From positions 98,013,318-98,077,317 of the forward strand of contig NC_135372.1 of NCBI RefSeq assembly GCF_049243985.1: 64,000 nt of DNA. Reading direction: 5' to 3'. Under the pieces are notes generated by a model. The model was not told the origin of the DNA. It worked only from the letters and a program-made list of their open reading frames with translations, and searched no databases. Of this stretch, positions 37,348-64,000 are shown one piece after another; position 1 is the first letter of the stretch; every line of letters starts with the position of its first letter. The stretch is from Paroedura picta (lineage: Eukaryota; Chordata; Lepidosauria; Squamata; Gekkonidae). Made by a program: the position numbers and the translations under genes.

Positions 37348-48567
<11,220 letters not shown>

Positions 48568-49060
48568 AATTCTCAATGTCTTCACCAGTGTGGTCTTCAA
48601 GAGATTTCAGAAATCCAATCCACCGTTATGACTATGTTCCCCAGTTTTTATACTCAGGACAATCGTCCTCTGATGCCATAACTATTTACCCTATATCGTT
48701 ATGCACTCTCAGTATCTACACCTTTTGTTTCCGTATAGATAATATTAAACCATTTTCCTTGTTAGAAAGGGTTGAGATGCAATTTGTGCCCTTGAGTTTT
48801 AAAGTGGTACAATTGGTGCAGGCCTAAAGCTTTGTTAAGGGGGAAAGAAATCAGTGATAAGATGTCAGGTCAAAGAACAGTTTGCAATTGCTCCTATTGT
48901 TCCCAGATATAATAAAGTGTAAATTTGTCACCATAAGACCGTATAGGTTCTGTTTTAAATCCAACCTAAAACAAAAAGCTTTTCCTTTAGTGGCATGTTG
49001 GACCAAGATGGACCATGATTTAGGAAAGATGCACTACTTCTGCTGCCATGTAGTATTTGG
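48568..49060 (-). promoter_or_regulatory. P2 upstream region, homologous to that of P3
   Basis: Blocks match 28255-28830 in order, including the 5'UTR, TATA box and the ATGCAATTTGTGCCCTTGA block. No repeat was seen within it. Confidence 0.6.
48646..48652 (-). promoter_or_regulatory. TATA box of P2
   Basis: TATAAAA on the minus strand, about 80 bp upstream of the ATG. Confidence 0.75.
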
Positions 49061-49284
49061 ATCACAGTGATGGTCAGTGCAGCTGACCATTAGAATTGGC
49101 AAAGGCTGTTTGGCTTGAATGTCATAGTCTTCACCCTGAGATGTGCGTCATAGTGTATAACTACTTCTAGAGCCACTTGTCCATTGGAATAAAATGAAAC
49201 TTTGAATTTGTGCCTATAGTTTATGGACATGTTTTCACATATCATTTATTTGTTATACTGAGTACAAATAACATTCTTCTAGCC

Positions 49285-49505
49285 CAGCAAGCTGGGTTTG
49301 ATTTCCCACTCCTCCACATGCAATCAGCTGGGTGACCTGTTAGATCTGTCCTCACAGAACAGTTTCTCTCAGAGCTCTCTCAGCATCACCTACATCTCAG
49401 GGTGTCTGTTGTGGGGAGAGGAAGTAAAAGCAATTGTAAGCTGCTTTGAGACTCCTTCGGGTAGTGAAAAGTGGGGTATAAAAAAACCCACCTCTTCTTC
49501 TATTC
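49285..49505 (+). repeat. tRNA-derived SINE, 5' end lost
   Basis: CTGGGTTTGATTTCCCACTC, CACATGCAATCAGCTGGGTG, GTAAGCTGCTTTGAGACTCC, TTCGGGTAGTGAAAAG and a CTCTTCTTCT tail. Confidence 0.8.
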
Positions 49506-49562
49506 CGAATGTATATTTTAAAATAATTATTTAAACTTAACCATTTGTCAGTATTTTACATA

Positions 49563-50651
49563 TTAGATTAGATCATAGAATTGTAGAGTTGAAAGGGACA
49601 TTCAGGGTCATCTAGTCCAATGCCCTGCAGAATGCAGGAAATTCAGAACTACCAGCCCACCACAGTGACCCTAGTTCCATTCCCAGATGATGCCTCTCCC
49701 AAAAAAACAGAATCCCTGACTAGTTTGGCCTGGAGGAAATTCACCTCCCAAAGTGGTGATCAGCATTTCCCTGGCCATTCAAGAAAGAGCCACAAAAGCC
49801 AAGCACTGACACAATCCCTTCTGCCCACCCACTTACAATCTGCCTAAGTTCACAGAATCAGAATTTCTGTGAGGTGGCTAGCTAGCTTCTCCTTAACCCA
49901 CCACCTCTTGAGGAAGCCTGTTCCACTGAGGAATCGCTCTGTCAGGAACTTCTTCCAGATATTTAGCTGAATATTTTTGAATTAATTTCATCCCATGGGT
50001 TCTGGTCCAACCCCCTGGGGCAACAGAAAACAACTCTGCTCCATCCTATATGTCAGTGGTCCGCAAGCTTTTGCTTGCCGCGGACCGCTGCGGCGAAGTG
50101 GTGGGAGAGGGCGGCCCGGGGGCCCGTGCACGTGCGCAACCCCAGCACAAACGCGCATGCGCGGCAGTCCGCACATGCACGTTTGCGCCGCCGCCATCCC
50201 GGCGGCCACGGCTTCCCCTCCCGGCCCCTCCGGGCCGCAAGCAAATCAGCCGCTAAAGCGGCCGATTAGCTTGCGGTTCGGCAAGCTTCTCTTCCCTCCC
50301 CTCCCAAAGCGAGAAGCTTGCCGGGCCGCGAGATAATTGCAGCCTGGCGAGCTTCTCGCTTCGGGGGGGGGGAGGGAAGAAGGAGCCGCGGCCCGGTGCC
50401 GAGGCCTTCGCGGCCCGGCACCGGGCCGCAGCCCGCGGGTTGGGGACCACTGCTCTATGTTACAGCCCTTCAGGTACTTGAAGATGGCTATCATATCACC
50501 TCTTAGTCATCTTCTCTCCAAGCTAAATAGACCAAGCTCCCTCAGCCTTTCCTTTCTTGGTCTCCAAACCCCTCACCATTTTCATTGCCTTCCTCTGGAA
50601 GCACATTGCTTGTCTACATCCTTCTTCAATTGTGGTGCCCAAAACTGATAC
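49563..50651 (-). repeat. CR1 LINE 3' region, antisense, split by a hAT element
   Basis: It begins CATAGAATTGTAGAGTTGAA and AGGGTCATCTAGTCCAATGC, the inverted CR1 3' end. It continues with TGTTCCACTGAGGAATCGC, TCAGGTACTTGAAGATGGC and CAAGCTCCCTCAGCCTTTCC. The hAT element at 50054-50452 interrupts it. Confidence 0.8.
50054..50452. mobile_element. hAT-type MITE, GC-rich, nested in CR1
   Basis: 399 bp with ends CAGTGGTCCGCAAGC and, inward from the right, CAGTGGTCCCCAACC. Flanked by CTATATGT and CTCTATGT, an 8-bp duplication with one mismatch. Several internal inverted pairs (GCAAGCTTCTC/GAGAAGCTTGC; CGGCCCGGTGCCG/CGGCACCGGGCCG). No ORF of note. Confidence 0.88.
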
Positions 50652-50769
50652 ATAGTGATGAAATACTATGGAAAAATCCAAAGAAAAAATAGGCAAGAAT
50701 TGTGTTTCTTATTAAATAATACCATAGAAATAAAATCTAATAATCATCCAATCAAATTAGTACATAATT

Positions 50770-51034
50770 TGATTGAAAGCCAGACCTGGATAGCTCAGGC
50801 TAGCCCAGTCTCATCAGATCTCAGAAGCTAAATGGGGCCACGACATGACGGCAGGCAGTGGCAAACCACCTCTGAATATCCCTTGCCTTGAAACCTCCAC
50901 AGCTCCACAGCCAATGCTGGCAGGAGCTCATGGGAATTGTAGTCCATGGACATCTGGAGGGCCACAGTTTGTCCACCCCTGCTCTACAGGGTCACCATAT
51001 GTCAGCTGGGATTTGATGGCACTTTCCACAGCCA
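50770..51034 (+). repeat. 5S-rRNA-derived SINE with nested hAT fragment
   Basis: GTCTCATCAGATCTCAGAAG and CTAAATGGGG match the 5S internal region. GGCAGTGGCAAACCACCTCT follows. A half copy of the 47579-type hAT MITE (about 50913-50990) is inserted, after which CATATGTCAGCTGGGATTTG, ATGGCACTTTC completes the SINE. Confidence 0.8.
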
Positions 51035-51660
51035 ACTTGGTTGACATTTCGAAGTCTTATCCAGTACTCATATATTTTTAGTATTTTAATTTCGAAATAT
51101 CACTTGAACATTTATTATGAAAACATTTAAGAATCCTTTACTTTCCATTTAAAAAATCTTAATTTCTCAGAGTTCTTTAGCTGACATGTAAATCAGAAAA
51201 CACAATTTGCCAAATCTGTCACTTTGGACTTTAGTAATATCTGTCTTTTCTATGATCTTCCTTATATCACTAATCCAGGCTTTTTCCATTGTATGTTTGC
51301 CTTACACAGGAGTGCTTCTGAAAACTGGAAGATGGGAAGGTCTACATCCATCACAGTTATGGGGAAACTGTGTCAATCTTGGATGAAGTATACCCAGGAG
51401 AGTGTCCAGGCTCCAGCCACACAAACAAATTAATATTTGACACTGAGTTTCAGCTTGAGAATATGCTGGGTGGCTCCTGACAGTATTTTGGGACAATGTT
51501 TATGTGATACTGTGAAAGGAACATGGACTTGTCCATGACTTCCTTTCTCCATGGTCATGTGGAATATCTTAATACCTAACATGAGAATGTGTTTTTACTG
51601 AACACACTCTCCCCTAACTATTAGCTCATATAAAAAGTTTATGCTATTAATAAAAACCAC
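51035..51660. other. Intergenic, nothing recognised
   Basis: AT-rich sequence without a supported feature. Confidence 0.5.
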
Positions 51661-51667
51661 TAATTAA

Positions 51668-51849
51668 TCTTTGACACCAGTGGCACCTTTAAGACCAACA
51701 AAGTTTAATTCTAGGTGTAAGCTTTTGTTTACATGCACACTTCTTCAGATACATTGAAACAGATGTCTTCAAGTCTTACATATAAGGATGGAGAGGACGG
51801 ACTAATTAGAGTCAATATGCATAAGTAACTGAGTGATAAGTATATCTTA
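51668..51849. repeat. Foldback-family repeat, copy 9, one arm plus interior
   Basis: CCAGTGGCACCTTTAAGACC, AACAAAGTTTAATTC, CATGCACACTTCTTCAG, then interior ACATATAAGGATGGAGAGG. The right arm is missing. Confidence 0.65.
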
Positions 51850-52138
51850 AGGTAAAGGTAAAGGTATCCCCTATGCAAGCACTGAGTCATGTCTGACCCT
51901 TGGGGTGACGCCCTCTAGCGTTTTCATGGCAGACTCAATACAGGGTGGCCTTGCCAGTGCCTTCCCCAGTCATTACCGTTTTACCCTCCAGCAAGCTGGG
52001 TACTCATTTACCGACCTCGGAAGGATGGAAGGCTGAGTCAACCTTGAACCAGCTGCTGGGATCGAATTCCCAACCTTATGGACATCCCTTCAGACAGTAT
52101 TTCTGCTGCTTACCACTCTGCGCCACAAGAGTGTGTCT
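51850..52138 (-). repeat. Sauria-type tRNA SINE with BovB-like tail, antisense
   Basis: The reverse complement starts GTGGCGCAGAGTGGTAAGC (A-box region) and has GGGAATTCGATCCCAGC (B box). Further on are ACCTCGGAAGG-type lizard SINE core sequence and an end GGGTCAGACATGACTCAGTG, which resembles the BovB 3' GGGTCGGACACGACTT. The end is followed by (TTTACC)n, consistent with mobilisation by BovB. Confidence 0.8.
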
Positions 52139-52194
52139 TAAGTATATCTTAGACTGGATTAAAGCAGCAGGTAAGACCTGTGAATAAGAACAAA

Positions 52195-52312
52195 TTAGTA
52201 TACAGAGTCCACAGCCATTAAGGTAGGAGGGGAAAGGCCAAATACCCCCCCTCCAGAGCTCTCATGGACCCCTAGGGGTCCACGGACCCCTGGTTTGGAA
52301 TCCCTGCTCTGT
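52195..52312. repeat. hAT-type MITE, 3' fragment
   Basis: It ends GGACCCCTGGTTTGGAATCCCTG-like (positions 52285-52310), matching the right end of the 16734-17098 element. Confidence 0.5.
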
Positions 52313-52439
52313 TGTGTTAATGGTTCATACTTCTATACAAGTCACATCTCTTGTTAGAAACTGTTTTAATGCAGGTTTAATAAGTGTTGCTGGGTCTATT
52401 CAGGCCTAGAGCTTGACTGAAGGATAGCCAGATGATGGC

Positions 52440-52598
52440 TGGAGGTCTCCCACTATTATAACTGATTGCCAGGCAACAGAGATCACTATGGCATTATACC
52501 CCATTGAAGTTCTCCTCCCTCAAAAAAGCCCCACTCTCCTCAGGTTTCTTCCCCCAAATCCCCAGGTATTTCCTAGCCTAGAGCTGGCAATCCTATTG
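52440..52598. repeat. hAT-type MITE, TAGGGTTGCC family, partial
   Basis: GGCTGGAGGTCTCCCACTAT, GAGATCACTATGGC and ATCCCCAGGTATTTCC, then GAGCTGGCAATCCTA at the end. The left terminus is missing. Confidence 0.65.
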
Positions 52599-52970
52599 AG
52601 GGAACTGCTACATTCTTTGCAGGCCCAAGACAGAACCAAAGCATCAAGAGAAGCAACAGGAATTGTTGAACAACCCACCAAATTAGCCCTGCACTTATTT
52701 AAGATAATATTTTCGTCTTGGTGTTTTCTGTGTGTTATTGGACAATATATGTGAGAACTTGCCTTTGTTCAAAGTACCCTTCCTGCAGGGTACTTCAGAA
52801 CTTGTCACTTAAAATTATTCAGTTTTACTTATAGTTGACAAGTGTTGTGGGTTGTGATAAATATTTGTTACCCTGAAAATTATACCACCATGAATATTTT
52901 AATTTCCAAGCAATTTCACATTTGCTTGCTAAGCCAGAAGGATACTATCATTTATTCACTTGAACCTCTT

Positions 52971-53182
52971 AGGGTTGCCAATCTCCAGGTTGTGAATGGA
53001 GATATCCAGCTATTACATCTGATTCCCCAGGCAACAGAAATCAGTTCACCTGGAGGAAATTGGCATTCTAGAAGATTGATTCTCTGGCATTATACCCCTT
53101 TGAAGTCCCTTCCCAAATGTCACCCACCTTAGGCTCCACTACAAAATCTCCAGGTATTTCCCAATCCAAAGTTGGCAACTCT
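52971..53182. mobile_element. hAT-type MITE, TAGGGTTGCC family
   Basis: It starts TAGGGTTGCCAATCTCC and ends GTTGGCAACTCT. The body matches 36963-37185. The target duplication is not clear. Confidence 0.7.
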
Positions 53183-53610
53183 CCCCTCCACACTCACATA
53201 CATATCAATTGGGTGGCAATGAAGAAGACATCATATGAAAGGCAATTAAAGTGGCATCTCCATAATAATGTGCAGAGCTTCTGTTAATCAACTTGGGGCT
53301 CAACTCTTTCTGCACAAATGATAAAGCAGCCCTGCCTGTCCTTTTCAGAGGGTTGTAAGGTACTCTTAAACATAATGTAATATATATAAAAATAGCATGA
53401 TTTTATGATAATTCCAAAACAAGGCTTGATTCCCAAGGAAAATTTCTAATGGTGGAGGAGATTTCTGTTAGTGGAGCATGACTTTATCTCCTCCCTCTCC
53501 TTGCATGTGATGCTTTTGGAGGACAAGAAACGCCACCAGCACCATGAAGGAGAAATCAGAGCTCTGCTGTAGGCAGAGTAGTTGGTGAAACTCTCCCCCT
53601 TCCATTAGTG

Positions 53611-53912
53611 CAGCGGTTCTCAACTTCCCTAATGCTGCAACCCTTTAAGACAGTTCCTCATGTTGTGGTGACCCCCAGCCATAAAATTATGCAAGTGTTC
53701 TTTCACATAAATTAAACCAAAACTGACCAATGGCGTGAAGATCCATTGTTCATGATCGTATATAAATTGTACATAAATTGGCAGGTGCCTGCGGGAGGAG
53801 CGGCAACAGTGGCAGTCCCCCCCCCCAGCCAAGCTGCTCACCCTGCTGCGACCCCTGTGAAAGGGTCGTTTGACCGCCAAAAGGGTCCCGACTCCCAGGT
53901 TGAGAACCACTG
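53611..53912. mobile_element. hAT-type MITE with 8-bp duplication
   Basis: The ends are CAGCGGTTCTCAACTT and, inward from the right, CAGTGGTTCTCAACCT, the Charlie-like hAT terminus. Flanks CATTAGTG and AATTAGTG differ at one base. Interior contains TTGTGGTGACCCCCAGCC and a poly-C run. Confidence 0.92.
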
Positions 53913-53954
53913 AATTAGTGGAAAGTTTCAGCTGTATCCAACTCTCAATCCAGA

Positions 53955-54025
53955 TAGAAGAAGAGTTGGTTTTTATACCCTGCTTTTCACTACCTGAAGG
54001 AGTCTCAAAGTGGCTTACAATCACC
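53955..54025 (-). repeat. tRNA-derived SINE 3' end, antisense
   Basis: AGAAGAAGAGTTGGTTTTTA, CACTACCTGAAGGAGTCTC and AAAGTGGCTTACAATCACC are the inverted end of the common SINE. Confidence 0.75.
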
Positions 54026-54089
54026 TTTTATGTAATCTCTGCACCACTTCATGTGTCATGTTAATACATATGCTGTGTTTCAGTTTTTT

Positions 54090-54230
54090 CTGATGGTTCC
54101 AGACTTCTAAAATCCCATTGTAATGGTTACCGAATGTTCAATTTTGTTAATTATACCGATTCACTATGTGTAATCTGCCTTGGGCCCATGTGAGGAAGGT
54201 GGACTATAAATAATGTAAATAAAGTAAGCA
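54090..54230 (+). repeat. L2-type LINE 3' tail
   Basis: GTGTAATCTGCCTTGGGCCC and GGTGGACTATAAATAATG, then AAATAAAG. It stops just short of the P1 poly(A) signal. Confidence 0.5.
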
Positions 54231-54250
54231 ATTGCTGTTACTGTAATAAC

Positions 54251-54256
54251 TTTATT
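54251..54256 (-). terminator. Poly(A) signal of P1
   Basis: AATAAA on the minus strand, about 200 bp downstream of the P1 stop codon, giving a 3'UTR of about 220 nt. Confidence 0.7.
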
Positions 54257-54454
54257 TGCACTTGCAGTCACTTTAAAAGAGGACCAGCACTCAGGTCAGT
54301 GATTGTGAACAGGAAAGGTTTCAGGCATTGCAGGAAAAAAGCAGTTAGGTCCTTTAAAAGGAAGGCCAATACGCTTTGTGTGTAGTGGCATGAAGAATAA
54401 TTGTGGATGAAGCAAGATGTAGCCTGGAATGATGAAGAAGATGGCTGGAAGTGC

Positions 54455-62934
<8,480 letters not shown>

Positions 62935-63031
62935 CGTGCTCTTTGCCTGTGTGCTGTTTCTAAAGTGAATGGTTAGTTACTACAGATTGGTCTTAGACTC
63001 TAGGTGCAAAATGGAAGACCAGAAATTCTTC

Positions 63032-63039
63032 TTTATATA
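63032..63039 (-). promoter_or_regulatory. TATA box of P1
   Basis: TATATAAA on the minus strand, about 100 bp upstream of the P1 ATG. Confidence 0.75.
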
Positions 63040-63703
63040 CCCCCTTCACCCAAGGATCAAAACCTTATCAGTTTATGTTTTATCTCAAGAACAGCTATTT
63101 AGCCAGAAAAGCAAACACTCTTTTATATTAAGCTCATTGTTTTCAGGGGCAGGGGTTGACCTACACATACCTACAGCTTTCTCAAACCACCAAAGCCACA
63201 TCACCAACTAGCTCCACTTTATCTTCCACTTGTTTGAGATTAAATAATTATGGGGAGTGTTTTTTCCAAAGAAGGAAAAGCTCCACGTATGGAGCTTGGT
63301 CAAAATGCAGGAGAGGAGGGGACTATGGAACTATAAACATTCCTTGTTCATATTCTTATCAATAAGCATCAGCATCCAAATGGAAATAGCTATGGAACAG
63401 ACTTCTTTGACTCAAACAAAAAAACTCTGTTTTGGATCTGACAGATCTGTTCAGACATCATGAGGGGTATAGAGCACTGCATCATGGAGGAATTCCACCA
63501 CTCCCAGCCATATCTACATTATTCTGTTTATTACATGTATATCCCAACTTCTTACCAATGAACACTAGTATTAGCCACACAATGACTTGTAACATGGGCT
63601 AAGCTGAAAGTAAGAGACCTGCCTAAGGGCAGCTTTGTGAACCTCAGGGATTTGAAATGAACATTCCAGCCATGGCGCCACATAGGCTGGATTAAAATGT
63701 TCT
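63040..63703. other. Upstream flank of P1
   Basis: Probable distal promoter region. No repeat and no further gene recognised. Confidence 0.4.
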
Positions 63704-63990
63704 TGTGGCAGCCAGCTTGGTATAGTGGTTAGGAGTGTGGATTTCTAATCTGGCATGCCGGGTTCGATTCTGCACTCCCCTACATGCAGCCAGCTGGGTG
63801 ACCTTGGGCTCGCTACGGTGCTGATAAAACTGTTCTGATCGAGCAGTGATATCAAGACTCTCTCAGCCTCACCTACCTCACAGGGTGTCTGTTGTGGGGA
63901 GAGAAAAGGGAAGGTGACTGTAAGCCGCTTTGAGCCTCCTTCAGGTAGATAAAAGCGGCATAGAAAAAACAACTCTTCTTCTTCTTCTTG
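63704..63990 (+). repeat. tRNA-derived SINE, full length
   Basis: CAGCTTGGTATAGTGGTTAG, GGGTTCGATTC, CTGATCGAGCAGTGATATCA, GTAAGCCGCTTTGAGCCTCC and a (TTC)n tail. Very close to 36188-36475. Confidence 0.88.
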
Positions 63991-64000
63991 ATATCTATAG

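Overview
The window reads as vertebrate nuclear DNA, most likely from a squamate reptile (gecko-like, but the species cannot be fixed from sequence). The grounds are BovB, CR1 and L2 LINEs, a Sauria-type tRNA SINE with a BovB-like tail, 5S-rRNA-derived SINEs, many hAT-type MITEs, and intron-rich host genes with GT-AG introns.

The host content is a head-to-tail array of four gastricsin (pepsinogen C family, peptidase A1) genes, all on the minus strand. In transcription order from the right they are: P1 (54455-62934, nine exons, 389 aa, closest to pepsin B/C types); P2 (37348-48567, nine exons, 387 aa); P3 (19925-28254, nine exons, 386 aa); and P4 (7659 down to 861, exons 1-6 only, running off the left edge, closest to classical PGC). 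Every exon could be placed with GT-AG boundaries and matching phases. P1, P2 and P3 look intact, and P4 is open as far as it is visible. Each gene has a TATA box about 80-100 bp upstream of its ATG. All would make secreted zymogens of acid proteases for the stomach. P2 and P3 are a younger sister pair. They share a 197-nt exon 5, homologous upstream DNA and unusual changes next to the second catalytic Asp (DTGTC in P2, DTGTF in P3, instead of DTGTS).

Intergenic and intronic DNA is packed with mobile elements. The P3-P4 gap holds a full-length BovB LINE (8836-12059) with an uninterrupted 1009-codon ORF and an 11-bp target duplication, nested in an L2 3' end. It also holds a 2.1-kb hAT-like element (13725-15799) that carries a coding-exon-like segment and a 43-bp minisatellite of splice-donor-like units. 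The P2-P3 gap holds a 188-bp tandem duplication, an antisense L2 RT fragment and a CR1 with an open 3' RT domain. P2 introns hold a second, truncated BovB and a CR1/BovB/CR1 mosaic. The P1-P2 gap holds a nest of CR1, hAT, 5S-SINE and Sauria SINE.

The most unusual non-genic structure is a TTAA-flanked GC-rich element (23094-24402) in P3 intron 5. It ends in a run of six consecutive hairpins, three of them with 3-nt loops. A second theme is a set of elements with GGGCC/TGCAC-type terminal inverted repeats, two of which have matching 3-bp target duplications. All marked CpG-rich islands in the window lie inside such DNA transposons. No RNA gene, CRISPR array or complete endogenous virus was seen.
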